This document shows, piece by piece, positions 10,441 to 23,299 of a stretch of 64,000 bases of DNA. The stretch spans positions 23,192,701 through 23,256,700 of the forward strand of contig NC_087063.1 in assembly GCF_963678635.1 (NCBI RefSeq), in the 5' to 3' direction. The notes beneath the pieces are model-generated. The model was not told the DNA's origin, searched no databases, and saw nothing but the letters and a program-made list of their open reading frames with translations. The DNA is from Symsagittifera roscoffensis (taxonomy: Eukaryota; Xenacoelomorpha; Acoela; Convolutidae). Position 1 is the stretch's first letter. Every line of letters begins with the position of its first letter. The translations under genes were made by a program, and so were the position numbers.

Positions 10441-11600
10441 GCTAGTTTCGATTATTGTCTGTCTGCTTATTTTTGTCGACTTAGTTACGCAGTGAGGACG
10501 TTTTTAAAATTTCGGTTCCTTTCTAGCATTACGAAAGCTCCTTCTATAATTCCTTATTTTGCAGGTAATTTCGTTCCGGATATTTTAGGCGGTTTTTGAA
10601 ATTTTTACTGACACAAACGATTTTTTGAAGTTTTTTTTTTCATTTTTATAATATTTGTTTTCATTTGGTTTTAATCTTAATCATTCATTTTTGTATCGCA
10701 AGTGTTAAAAGAATGCAAAATTCCGCGTTTTCAATCGTTCTGCATTGAAAGTTTGCCATTGCGTGAAAAAAAAGATTGGAAAGGTTTTGAATTCCAGGAT
10801 ATTGGATTTCATAGAATTATGCTAATCCCAAGATGGCAGAACATCTGGAAAAGGAAGGAAAACAATATAATTGGGTTCCGCTCACATATGCATTTGATAT
10901 GCTGCAGAACACTATATTCATTGATTATGAGCCAATGCATTGACTTATGCCTGTTCATAATTTTTTTTAATGAACATGCTTAGTCGCAACCTGCGTTTCT
11001 GCGTTTTCGTGTACTTCTTTCGAGGCTAGTGAAGTAAGTATTTTTAATGCTTACAGTTTTTTTTTTCACGCCCGCCTATATAATTTCACTTGTGTGAGTG
11101 AACATTACTTTTTTCCCCGTGCACAACTTATCTTACACATTTGCATCTCCACTTCAGCTGCTGCTCAGAAATGCTCAATTTCCTGAAAGTTCAAATAAAA
11201 CTTCTTTTTAGTTCACTTGAGGTATTAATTAACTTTTGAAATATTTTTATTGAAAAAATGTTGACTTTTGTTGGACTTTTTGGTTTTCGTCTTAAATTTT
11301 GTCGGCTGATTTTTCGTGTTTTTCAAATGCAATTCAGAATATTTGGTGTGGTTTCTTTCCAAAGCTTAGTTTTTTTATTAAAAGTTTAATTGTGATTCGA
11401 ACTATTTGCTCCTTTTTGATAAAAATATGTATGAAGAAAATGTATGGGATTTGGTTATCTTTTATTTCTAGATGCTTAGGAAATTTTTTTCAAAAAAATT
11501 AAGTTCTCAAAACTAATTTTCTCAAGAACGTTTTTTTAATTTGAGAAAAAGGGTCACCAATATAAATATCACCTACTCTTCTGTACACGTGATTTTGCAT
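10441..11600. other. Non-coding, repeat debris
   Basis: Contains a family D module (TTGTCTGTCTGCTTATTTTTG at about 10455) and a decayed 'TGTATCGCAAGTG' module at 10694. Short T-rich reading frames are present but nothing recognisable as coding. Confidence 0.45.
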
Positions 11601-11619
11601 GTAAAATTAACCTGTTTTC

Positions 11620-12480
11620 ACCGTACCTCACTTTCTACAGCCTTCGAAAAAGTCTGTCTGGGGAATTTTGTACCCATTTTTGAGTTTGTTTTTCATTTTT
11701 TCCAACACTACCTTTTCAATATTCAGATTTTGGTTTTAATGGATAGAACAGGTTGTTAGAAGCTCTCTGCTTTTGTGATTATGCCCTGTTTATTTCCTCG
11801 AAAAGTTATGTGCCTCGGATAAACATTACTTATGATTTTTTGTCCTTTCAAACTGTTTAATTTTCTCGAAAACTAACCTCCCTAATCTGAGATTTTTGAT
11901 TCAGTGGTAAGAATGGGTTGCGGGATTTTTTGGCATCAATCAGGAAAACAGATTGAGTGATGCTCCCTTGCTGTAGCGGCTATGCCCATTTTTTTCACAA
12001 AAAGGTTATGACCCTCGGAAAAGTCAATTATTTGATTTTTTGACATTTTTTTAAACATATACATCTAACCCTAATCTGGGATTTTGGGTTCATCAAAAGA
12101 ATGAGCTGTGAGAATTTCCCAAGCATAAGATGCTACGCCCAAATTTATCACAAAAAGTTTTGGCCGTGGAAAAGTTTTTTTTAGTTAACCGTAAATTTTT
12201 CTCGGAAGATATCCTGCCAAATGTAAGATTTTGTATTCAATCAAAAGAAAAAGAGAGTATGTCCTGTATAAGCGGTTACTTCATTTTTTAAAGTTATGGC
12301 CCTCAGAAATGTCAATGTTTCGATTTCTTGTCCGTTTTTTGAAACTTTTTGAAAAAAAAATTTCACGAAAAAAGTTCAATAAAATCTAATATCAAGGGTT
12401 TTATCGAAGCATAAGATTTTGAAAAAGCCTCCGTACTTATGCGGCTACGCCTTAAATATTGAAAAAAAAAATTGTGAAAT
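11620..12480 (+). repeat. Tandem array B2, 4-5 diverged ~165-190-bp units
   Basis: Opens with TTTCTACAGCCTTCGAAAAAG, the same boundary as array B1, then repeats the B blocks at about 11698, 11863, 12055, 12200 and 12365. Followed at about 12886-12935 by a decayed palindromic 'TATCGCAAGCG...CTCTGCG' module. Confidence 0.65.
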
Positions 12481-13299
12481 TCAAATTTCTCAAAAATTTT
12501 ACTTTTTATTTTTATTAAACACAACTAAACTTTTTTTGGTAAATTTGATTAACCCTATTTTTTCCTGATTCACTATAACAACTTCAGAAAAATCAATTTG
12601 GTAACTCAAATTCTCAATTTGTAAATCAAATTCAAAAGAATCATAATAGAAAGACAAATTTTTGATTTAAAAAGCTTGAAATTCTATCATGACTACAGTT
12701 TCGTGTTCGGCATAACGAGTCTTTGCCGCTGAATCACGTCGCGATTGTCAATGCTTGCTCAGGCTGTTTTAGAGCCTCATCCGAGACAAAAGTTTCAAAA
12801 AATTTTAGTATTGTTTTCAGCTTAATTTTTCCAAAAAACTGATTTCTTTTTTTTCGATTTAACTATTTTAATGCAATGTTGTAATTGTATCGCAAGCGTT
12901 GTGAAGCTCCGCTTTGTCTCTGCGTTTCGACAGTTTTTAATTTTGATTTGTTTCATGCCTTCTAACTATTTCACGGTCTCGTGAAAAATCAAGGAACGTT
13001 TTTTTTTTGGTTTTACGTTTAGTTTTGTTTTTTCTTCATAATTTTCTGAAGGCTCTAACAAGTAGAATTTTGTTGTTTTTAAGGGCAATGATTTTATATT
13101 GAAAACCGTTCTAAGCTTAAAACTTCGTTGCACTGAACAAAAAAAAGTGGTATAATAATAGAACTCCTGGAACAAATAGAGAATCCCGGAGTTATATTGT
13201 TACACGAATTTTTTTGTTCTTTATCATTTTAATCTTTATCGAGCTAACATCGGATTAATCTTGCTACGCGCATGTAAAACTTTCGGTTCTACTTGACGG

Positions 13300-16200
13300 A
13301 AAGTTTCAACTCATCTCGTCTCCATTTTCGTCCCCTGTGGGGACCTTGGACCTCGTCTCTTCAGGCAAGCTTTTTTTGTACCTCGATATGTTGTTCGTGG
13401 TGATATACTTTCCACTTATCACGCAAGGGATCTTTTCCCTTTTCTCCTCGTACCTCCCCGTTACCCTTTCGTTCTTCAGCTGTTCTGTCGCGTGTCCTTT
13501 TCCTCTGCAGGTTCCTCTGTCTAGCACTGTGTCTTGCTGAGAGGGTCCTGTCGCATTTCGGGCAGCATCCACTTTCTCCTCCCTGGATCAATTTGTAGCG
13601 GTTTGTAAGGGCGGATTGGCTATCAAAGGGGCCAGAGCACTCTGGGCACACGTACTGAACGTCTTCCTTCCTATCTACCCGTCTCTCATGGTTCGTTCTC
13701 CCTTCTCTCGAAGCACATTCTCCCGCACCCTTCCCACCTTTAAGGCCATCATTCGATAATTCCCGTTTTCCCCTGACACGAGATCAAATTGGCTTAATGT
13801 CCCCCCGATGCCAAATACACTTTTCGTTCTCCCAACCATTGGATACTCCTTCTTTGCTTAACCACTCCTCTCCACACTTTCCTGTCTTCTGTCAGATTCT
13901 CCGAGTTGTCGTCTTCGAGTCCCGCCTCCCTTATTAACCTTCTCCAATAGCTAAAGGTATTACCCCGAGTCGTACCTTTATTGGTTCTCCTTTGTTCCAA
14001 GACCCTAGGACCACCTTCTTTACTATTTTTTGATCAGGCAGCCTGAGTATGTGCCCAGTTCTCTGTAGGGCTGTAATCTGAATTTTGGTACGCAAGGACT
14101 CTACTCCCAACTGGCACCTAATTTCAAATCTATTTATTCTCTCTTGCATTCTTATTGGAGTTCTGGGCTTACTGTGGTTCCACACGAATCTCTACGCTTT
14201 GTCAGCTAAACTTTGAAACTTAGTTATGTCTGTCAGTGACCATTACCTTACGCTGCAGTCGAATAACATGGTCGGTTCGACCTCTGCCTGTACTATGACT
14301 GAACGGGTTCTCTTTGATCCAGCGCTTTACTTTACTCCAGGCGTGGAAACCTCGTTTAACCCAAGCTGCCCTGTCCTCAAGTTTACCTATCCTCGTTCCA
14401 AGCATCCTGGTGTTCTGGGCATTTTTTGTTGCAACTCTGATGGACTCCTCTTTACCATCGTGGCGTTTCTCTTCAAAGTCTATTAATCTCTCTTTACTAC
14501 TTCCTTGTCTTAGCAAAAAATGATTCCTCCAGCACAAAAGGCATTTTATTGCTGCTCCGAAGGGGTCTGCTGGTGTCTATGTGGGAGGCTTCCTCCCGGC
14601 GTCCACTTCCACTCCAGTCCGCATTCTAATCCCCTTCTATGGGCGTCAATCTTCCGTTCTCTTTACGCTCCTCTCATGGCCTCTGCATGATACACGTTAA
14701 ATAAAAGGGGCGAGGTGGCGTATCCTTCTCTCAAGCTCCTTGCTGGCATCCAGATTTCGCTTAGAACTTCCCGACCTTTTACCCTATAACGTGTCCCTTC
14801 ATGCAGTCCTTTTAGTACCCATTTTACCTTCTGTGTCATACCCAGCTTACCCAATATACCCCACAGTCAGGGTTTGTTAGTTCTCGGGCAAGCTTTGGTT
14901 ATGTCCAAGGGTACGGCACTTGGCCGGTCCTCTGTGTAATCCACGCTATATCCGTATATTCGGCGAGTCTCTTCTTCGATGCGAATTTTTCTTTGCGTTT
15001 CGTCCGCTGTTGCACTGCCCCTCTGAAACCATTCTGGTTTTCGTCCCTTGCACCAATGTTTTCTGCCCTGGTCCTTGTCTCGATGTTAATACACGAGCAA
15101 TCAGCCTGCTTGTCGGTGACAGTAGACAGACGCCCCTGTAGTTGTTCCTATCGTCCTTAGGTCATTTCCCTTTTTAGAGCGGTATAACCCATCGTTCCTT
15201 CATTTCTTCCGACCATTGTTCTGGGTCCGTGCTCATCAGTCTCGAACACCTTAAAGTTACACTAGTCTAAGTTCGTTATGTCGATGAAACATACCCCATC
15301 ATGCCCGGCCGCCCCATTACGCATTTTCGTTATTTCCCTTTCGAACTCGAGCCATGTCATTTCTTCCCCGAGTTCTGCGGATGCTTCGTTAGCTACAACG
15401 TCCGTGCGTGGGGGTATCATTTCTAGGGTGGCGATTATATATCCCGCTCTCTTTCATATCTATGTTCAGATACCTTCATGAAGTGTTTCCGGTTCATGAA
15501 GTGTTTCATGTCAGTGACCATTACCTTACGCTGCAGTCGAATAACATGGTCGATTCGACCTCTGCCTGTACTATGACTGAACGGGTTCTCTTTGATCCAG
15601 CGCTTTACTTTACTCCAGGCGTGGAAACCTCGTTTTAACCAAGCTGCCCTGTCCTCAAGTTATCCTCGTTCCAAGCATCCTGGTGTTCTGGGCATTTTTT
15701 GTTGCAAATCTGATGGACTCCTCTTTACCAGCGTGGCGTTTCTCTTCAAAGTCTATTAACCTCTTTACTACTTCCTTGTCGTAGCAAAAAATGTTTCCTC
15801 CAGCACAAAAGGCATTTTATTGCTGCTCCGAAGGGGTCTGCTGGTGTCTTTATGTGGGAGGCTTCCTCCCGGCGTCCACTTCCACTCCAGTCCGCTTTCT
15901 AATCCCCTTCTATGGGCGTCAATCTTCCGTTCTCTTTACGCTCCTCTCATGGCCTCTGCATGATACACGTTAAATAAAAGGGGCGAGGTGGCGTATCCTT
16001 CTCTCAAGCGCTCTGCTGGCATCCAGATTTCGCTTAGAACTTCCCGACCTTTTACCCTATAACGTGTCCCTTCATGCAGTCCTTTTAGTACCCATTTTAC
16101 CTTCTGTGTCATACCCAGCTTACCCAATAAACCCCACAGTCAGGGTTTGTTAGTTCTCGGGCAAGCTTTGGTTATGTCCAAGGGTACGGCACTTGGCCGG

Positions 16201-18420
16201 TCCTCTGTGTAATCCACGCTATATCCGTATATTCGGCGAGTCTCTTCTTCGATGCGAATTTTTCTTTGCGTTTCGTCCGCTGTTGCACTGCCCCTCTGAA
16301 ACCATTCTGGTTTTCGTCCCTTGCACCAATGTTTTCTGCCCTGGTCCTTGTCTCGATGTTAATACACGAGCAATCAGCCTGCTTGTCAGTGACAGTAGAC
16401 AGACGCCCCTGTAGTTGTTCCTATCGTCCTTAGGTCATTTCCCTTTTTAGAGCGGTATAACCCATCGTTCCTTTATTTCTTCCGACCATTGTTCTGGGTC
16501 CGTGCTCATCAGTCTCGAACACCTTAAAGTTACACTAGTCCAAGTTCGTTATGTCGATGAAACATACCCCATCATGCCCGGCCACCCCATTACGCATTTT
16601 CGTTATTTCCCTTTCGAACTCGAGCCATGTCATTTCTTCCCCGAGTTCTGCGGATGCTTCGTTAGCTACAACGTCCGTGCGTGGGGGTATCATTTCTAGG
16701 GTGGCGATTATATATCCCGCTCTCTTTCGTATCTATGTTCAGATACCTTCATGAAGTGTTTCCGGAATTCTTCAGGGCTGAAGAATTCTTCCTCTATTGA
16801 ACTGTTGTCCCCTACTCCGATTTTCCGCAAAGTCTTGTATAGAGTCACCATGTCTCCCCGGGGTTCTGCGTATTTGGCATCTTCGACAACGTCCACCCAC
16901 AACTCCCTTTCCCATAGTTTTTTCGCATCCTTGTTACGCTTGCGCGCGTCTTTCTTTTCCTCTCTCGCATTGGGGATGCCGTGCTCGATATGCCGTGTTA
17001 GGTGCGTAATCAGTTCCTGAAACTTTTATATTTCCTCCACCTTCATGTCCAGTCTCGGATTTAGGTTCTTCCCGCTCTTCTGCCCACACACCGTAGCCCC
17101 TACCTTGGCACATACTTTCATCGTTTCGCCTCAATCTTCGAGGCTGTTTGCCTGATTTTTTATCGCATCGCTATACTTCTTCGCTATTATGGGTTCTTTC
17201 AACCTATCTCAGTCAACGAATTTTGTCCTCTCTTTTGGTTCACTGTGGGGAATCGCCCCGAGATAGCAAATAAGTCTCTTAGCCCTTGTGGTCGCTTAGG
17301 TCATTAGCACCTGTACTGACCTCCCTTACTCTTCGGCTCCTCTCCTTCTGTTTTACTAGAAAGCCATCTAGCTCATGCCAGGATCCTGAAGCCGATTCTT
17401 CCAATTTCCTCTATTTTTATGTTGAAAGAACGAGTTCGTCCGCGTTAGCTGGTTGGCGTGTTAACATTCTATCAGATCTTTTCCCGCCGTGTTGGGCCTA
17501 TCCAGCCACCGTCCACGCTTCTCTTGTGTGTCTCCAACGCTGGCGTTAAAGTCTCCACTATAACCAGCCGGTTGCTTCACATCATGTGTTCCAGCGCTTC
17601 TATATATTCAGCGAATTCTTGGGTCAGACCATTTCACACCGGTTGGTAAGTTGATAAGAACCTTACGCCGTTGACATCCACTGCTGTGCTCCTCTTTCCC
17701 CACTGTCTTTTGCATCCCTGTTCACTCCACTCCACCGCACATTCATCCCTTAGGAAAATGCCACTCTTTTCCCCGTGTACTAACACACCGTATAGGTCTC
17801 CAGCCTTGATCCACTTGAAACATCTTGTAATTTCGAAGAGTTCCGGAAACATGGCGACCTCGGCGGAGTTCTTAGCGACCACTTTCAGTATTTATGTAAA
17901 TCTATTCCAGTGTGGGAAAGCCACTCGTGCTCTCTATATGTTCAACGTCCAAATGGTGGTGTTTGCTCGAATCCCTATCCGCCTTGCTTTCTCTCTCCAC
18001 TTCGTCTCTTTTCCCTTGCCTCCTTTCATGCCTACTTTTCCACTGTGCCCTCCTCTTGTCACGTTTCCTTGAGCTCGCGCTGTCTTGGACTGCCACTTCT
18101 TAATCTTGTATGACCGCTTCTTCCAAACAGCATTTCGCTGTAAAGATGGTGTCCCAGCGACCATCTTCGCAATCGTTTGGTGCCTCCCGATCGTGGTTGC
18201 TATTGCCTGCGCTTTCTCCCAATGGTCGGCTACTCTTTGGGTGAGCTGTTGATGAGAGGAGGATCGGCCTTCAGTGTGGCCTAAGTTAAACACGCTGACG
18301 GGCTCCTCTCACCCCTGGTTCGGGTGTTGTTAGCCATGATGCGAGCTTGGATCTATGCTTCTCCCCGCGTAAAGGGACCCTAACATTGAGAAGCAGAAAA
18401 TTCCGACTTAGAATCAAGGT
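13300..18420 (-). pseudogene. Degenerate APE-type LINE (non-LTR retrotransposon), antisense, with internal duplication
   Basis: A GC-richer island read on the minus strand. A possible start MANNTRTRGERS lies at 18337. An N-terminal Lys/Arg-rich segment follows (18293-17934), then an EEP/APE endonuclease remnant ending in 'NGVRFLSTYQPV' (17882-17634). A linker (16902-16708) leads to reverse transcriptase blocks: 'EIWMPA..LREGYATSPLLFN', equivalent to the GxRQGxPLSPLLFN motif, and 'KMRNGVAGHDGV'. The thumb-like region (14185-13934) and a C-terminal Cys-rich domain CPECSGPFDSQSAL..CCPKC (13651-13400) come last. The frame is broken many times, so it is dead. The RT part is present twice in tandem. 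Exact clade is not assignable by eye. Confidence 0.85.
14231..16764. repeat. 1.27-kb tandem duplication inside the antisense LINE
   Basis: 14231-15507 and 15509-16764 are near-identical copies (offset 1273-1278, differing by a few substitutions and small indels, for example in the run near 15660). The junction at 15470-15510 carries a doubled TTCATGAAGTGTTTC. Both copies have the same RT frame breaks, so the duplication came after the element's death. Confidence 0.9.
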
Positions 18421-18728
18421 AACATCCTCCGCTTCTTCCCCGAAAACAGCTTTAGGGGGATTTTAACTTGTTTTTTTTTACGCGAAAACAGTGTTTGGAG
18501 TTTTCTTCTACAAGCATAGCATTTTGTTAGTTTTGAATTTCATTTGTTTTGAATTATCCATGGATTTTACAGTTTCGATTTTATTGAAGAAAATGATGAG
18601 TCACAATACGAAGCAATTTCATTCATAAGATTTTATTTACGCACAGTGTGCTTGTTGATGGTAAAATTGAAAACAATGTTTTTTACGTTATTGGACCGAG
18701 GGAACTAAGAAAGAAAGGTTTAATTGTC

Positions 18729-18839
18729 AGCAAATAATTTTAATACAACTTAACCCTTTCATTTAAGGTCAAAATCGAAATGTATAATTTCAATTTTGAC
18801 CTTAAATGAAAGGGTTAAGTTGTATTAAAATTATTTGCT
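18729..18839. repeat. Near-perfect 53-bp inverted repeat with 5-nt loop
   Basis: Left arm 18729-18781, loop GTATA 18782-18786, right arm 18787-18839. The arms are reverse complements with one mismatch (C/T in the AAAATCGAAAT block). Could be a young snap-back element, a recombination-born palindrome, or the source of a long hairpin RNA. Confidence 0.9.
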
Positions 18840-19990
18840 ATCTATTTGGTTCGTCGAAATATGTTTCTGCTGAGCTTGCTATGGTTCCACCGATGGTGCC
18901 TCACATGGGCTACGAGAAGGCTCCGAAACTTACAGATTTTTGCTTGCAAAGCTTTTGAAGTCGGCCAGGCTGCTCTGCCTGCTAATACTCATTCTACTAT
19001 TTCACTCCAGCTTTAGCTGTAGCCCTGGTCTTCATAAACGTTCCCTCTCCACTCTGAAAATAAATCGTAACCAATTAAGTGTCTGGTTCCACGTATGTGG
19101 TCTGATATAATTTATGTTTAATGGCCTCGAAACTCTTCTTTTTATCTCACACTGGAACTCGCGGGCACAAATTGCCTTCTTTTGTTCATTTCTAATTACT
19201 GACCCATAGCAGCATCCTTAAAGAACTTTCAAAAGTTTTGACTCAAAACTAATCCTTTTGTGTAACCAGTGCCAGAATTCATCCACGAAAGAAATCTTAA
19301 AAACACTGCAATTTTTCACAAAATTTTGGAAAAGTATCCAACTTTGCAGCATCACTAGCTGCGCATCAATTCAGAAGAATTCAAAGAAATTAAGCTGACA
19401 AAACAAAATCGTATCTTTCCCAGGTCCTTCACATTGAAGTATCCCTTAATTTAGAATTGAATATGGCGACGGTCGTATTGCAATATATGAGTCCTCGCAA
19501 TGTGAAAAGTTTAACCTTACTACTGACTGAACACTAAAAGCTATGAGTTTGAGAGATAGCCAGTTTGGAGAACTTGTTACTAGTAGCTTCCAGCCCAGAT
19601 CCATTGGGCCTCAGAGTTACGCCTCATCACTTTTAATATTTTAAAACCTTGTGATGCTATTGTACTGGGGTTTTTGGTCGCGTACTGGTCACCGTGGATC
19701 CCAAACCATGAAGAAAACCGTTATCGTGAAGTACTCCAAAACTAAATTACTGGATTCAATTTGGCGCACCTTAATGAAGTCCAAATCAGAGTTCCTTTTA
19801 ACTCATATGCACAACAGTTCTCTCCTAAAATTTCCCTCGCTTCTAAGTTCCTTATTCTTGATCCTTACCTTCTTTGCTGAATTCCGATCAATGCCCGAGG
19901 TTCTCATCATGTTATCGTACTTATTGAATTAACGCATTGTTAACCACATAGTACTTTTCTCCGATAAATACATGAGTTTCCTCGATTTAA
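18840..19990. other. Intergenic stretch with short open frames, no recognised gene
   Basis: A 39-codon open frame (about 18843-18959) and a longer one at 19651-19932 have protein-like composition, but I recognise no family. They lack clear starts, splice context or partners. Possibly remnants of unknown elements. Confidence 0.3.
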
Positions 19991-20013
19991 GGAGATAATG
20001 TCCATCTTCTTCG

Positions 20014-20230
20014 GTTAGATATAAGTATTTAGACAACCGCGTATTCAGACTGGTCAGTATTTAGACAAATACTGTTTCAACCAATCAGAATCGAGACAAA
20101 GAAGAAATTAATAAATAATTTTTATTTATTTTGGATTATTTAGGTCTTTTCTCGATTCTGATTGGTTCATACAGTATTTGTCTAAATACTGACGAGTATG
20201 AATACGCGGCTGTCTAAATACTGGCTGCAC
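20014..20230. mobile_element. Fold-back MITE with ~75-bp inverted arms
   Basis: Arms run 20024-20101 and 20148-20222, starting AGTATTTAGACAACCGCG and ending CGCGGCTGTCTAAATACT, with sub-repeats of 'AGTATTTAGACA' inside each arm. A 13-bp direct repeat TCCATCTTCTTCG flanks it (20001-20013 and 20231-20243) and may be a target duplication. The ACCAATCAGAATC string recurs at 44199. Confidence 0.7.
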
Positions 20231-20989
20231 TCCATCTTCTTCGCTGCGGTTCATCCTTCCACCATTGCAGCAGTCAAAAATTTCTCCATTGTGTGAGGCT
20301 GAAGGTAGCACGTCACCACATCGGCGGGCCCTGCTATTTCACCCCGTATTTTTTTCCCAGAGTCCGCTATGCGTGTTGCTGAAGAATCTTGGCTGCCCTT
20401 ATAAGCAGCCGGTGGAACACATCCCATTTATTTCAGCAAATTTCGAAACGCAAAAAAGATTCAGAAGAAAAATGGCTTCGATTCCTTGAGACCTGTGATT
20501 AACAAATTGGTGCCAGAAAGTTCTTGAAAGTGTTCAGCTTCTGCGTAAACAAATAGAGGCCTGTGGAGAGTAGTCACCCTTTATAAATTGGCTTCTAAAA
20601 CGTCGTTTTTTTATTAGACAGCCAAAGTGTTCAACAAACATTTCACTTATGCATGACACAACAGACAAGTTACTCCGGGTAGCTAGACGCGGAATAGACA
20701 AAATGAGTTTGTCTCATAGCCCTCAGCTCTCTTCTCAACAAATTGAATAAATTGGCATCGTGAAAGTACTCACTCGGTTCAGTCGCTTTTTTGTAGGTGG
20801 GCTACTGCAAAAGCGACTGAAAATAAATTGAATTAAAACCTTCATTTGTCAATAATTTTTTTGAAAAATATTCGAGTAAATATCAATCGCAGAATCAAGT
20901 CCCGCATATGCAGACGATTGAAGTTTATGAGCAAACGTTCACATTCTTTTAGTTCAACTTTTGTCATATATCTTTAATTAGTTTTTCTG

Positions 20990-21420
20990 AAATGCTTGTG
21001 AAAAAGGTTCTCTTTCATCTGTGTTTACTCCAGCCAGCAGCGTAGTGTATTAGTACGAAACTTCCTTTTATCTAACCTGGCTTGCAAATAAAAGTTTTAA
21101 TAAAAAGTGCTCACATATTTGGTGGCACTCTGTCTGTAATCACGATCTGTAGCCTTGGAAATTTCATAGCATCTGTGCTCTGCTTTATTTGTGGCTAGTG
21201 TTTGTGATTTATTAAGCGCCCATGCCTGAAGTGTTACTGTGTGAAAATTCATCATCTCTAGGTCGTCGATGGAATCTTTTTTTTTAATTCAAGAAAAAAG
21301 AGAACTTTTTTTAATTCGAGGCTTATTTGTACTTTTTCTTTTTGCTCTTTATAGAGCTGCTTTTTGTGTTTTTCTTGCTAGTGTTTGCAAAGCGCAGGTT
21401 CGCCTCTGTGTTATTAACAT
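20990..21420 (+). repeat. Decayed copies of family C and the palindromic module
   Basis: 'AGTGTATTAGTACGAAAC..TTCC' (about 21045) matches 59.74 and 62.08 kb. 'TTCGAGGCTTATTTGTAC' (21316) and 'CGCAGGTTCGCCTCTGTG' (21391) match the 3' part of the other copies. Confidence 0.5.
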
Positions 21421-23280
21421 TTACTTTTCCTAGAGTGAAGAGTTTTATGGAAATAACAGAAGTAAAAAATGTATAACTATTTTGGTATGCTTCTTGCAAT
21501 GTATGGGTGAGTAGAAGCAGTAACCGTAAAGGGAACAAGTTCAAGTTTTGTTTTTGAAACCGAATAGGGGTGCCTACGACTAGCGAGTTTCAGAAATTAT
21601 GAGTGATGAATTTGAACTAACTTCTTTAATTTGGTTTTATACCGACTACGATTGAACAATCACTTTAAGTTTTGATACAGAGCTTGAACCTTATGTCATT
21701 AACCTGTCTAGACTTAAATCTGCTGCTTTATGTTTATTCAAACTTGAGTTTTTTTTTCCAATATCTTCTTTTATGTTTTCAGATTTATATTTTTGTCTTT
21801 GAAGATCACAAATTTGTCTTTCATTTGATAAAACGGGCAGTGCTGTGTAACCAAATTCGGTTCGTTAACTGTCCCCTCACTGTTTTTGGTGCTTCATATT
21901 TAAATTCTCTTTATATGCAAATTTACCATTAACAATGAGAAATAAATTCTTCTTCTTCATTGTGACATGATTTTTGTTATATTTTGTTATTATAATTGCG
22001 AACAGGGACTATCAAAGATTCTTGGCGAGGGAGCATAGGTTCGAAGATTAAAAATCTGACACGTTGAGGTCATAAATACGTCCTTGATTAATTTTCATGT
22101 AGGCCTTATTACCGGTACCCAGATAAGATATCCTTCTAATGAGATTATTTTCCCTTCTAATCCAAAAAAGTCTGAAATTTTACGTCAATTGGTAATCTAG
22201 TAATCGAACAGATGAGACGAACCAAAAATAAGTTTATAATTAGATCAGATGGACGCAATTCATAATGGACCTCTAAACAGAATTAAGTTGTATTTTCCCA
22301 GCTTTTCTGACCAAATGTATTTTCCCGACCAAATGTATTTAACCATCTTTTCTGACACACTAAAAATGGTTGACATTTTTTTCTACTATCGGTGTTGTGA
22401 AAACTTATTTTGTGAAGTGGGCTTTTCTGGCATTTTTACTCCCAGGCCTTTTATTTCAGAATCTGTGAAACTGGCTGTTGATTCAAGGGAAAATGCCGTT
22501 TTTTTTAACACGCTAGCTTTTTTGCGTAACAATTTTTTTTTCTCTAATCTCATGGAATTCAAACGAAAGGGTTGGTTATTATTTTACGACGTCGATCCTT
22601 TTTTAAAAAATTTTGTTCGTTACTTCCCACGCATGTGAAAAGTTACTAGAAAATTTTTTGGTCACCTTGGCCGATTTTAATGAAATTGGGCATGGACGAA
22701 CTACCTAGACCAGAACATTTAAATGTTAATACACAAACTCGCGATAACTTTCAATATAACATAATAGTTCATGTAAGTGTGTGTTCATGAATTTCAATAA
22801 TTGTTCATGAATTTGTGGAATCGGTAGCAAACTAAAAACTTCAAAATCGAGCAGGAATATTCACTTTAGGTTAGAAACATATTATATAAAAGCGTGTCTG
22901 TACATAACAGTCCCACACAAAACAGTCCGAAAAATCACAGCAAAATACAAAAAAAAGCTGTCCCATATAAAGCAGTCCCAAAAATAGTCCAAAAACAGTC
23001 CCATTGATCGAAGTGAAACCTGTTCCAGAAGCTGGTAAGAAAATTTATCTCGGATAAAGCACATTTTGATTCCAACTAATCCGGATAACAATAGGTAGTT
23101 TAGCAGAAAAGTTAGAAAAATCTAGATAACAGTAGCGACCACTCATCAAAAGCAATAATATACCAGACATAAAGGGACTTTTTTTAATCCATGCAAAAAG
23201 AGACAGGTTGTTCAAATAGGAAATCATACTTACTAATAAAAATACTGAGTTACTGATTTTTGAAGGGTAAGCTTATATTA
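21421..23280. other. Intergenic DNA, no convincing gene
   Basis: A 129-codon open frame starting ATG at 22249 has a phenylalanine-rich, low-complexity composition and no recognisable domain, so it is not called. A cluster of ACAGTCCCA-type motifs lies at about 22907-23005. Confidence 0.4.
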
Positions 23281-23299
23281 AACACCGAACACTGTCAGA

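Noticed and set aside
13337-18113. Numerous plus-strand open frames in the GC-richer island
   Set aside because: They are the reverse strand of the degenerate LINE, whose minus strand carries the recognisable endonuclease, RT and Cys-rich motifs.
22249-22638. 129-codon open frame with ATG
   Set aside because: Low-complexity, Phe-rich, no recognised domain, no splice or promoter context. Expected by chance in AT-rich DNA of this length.
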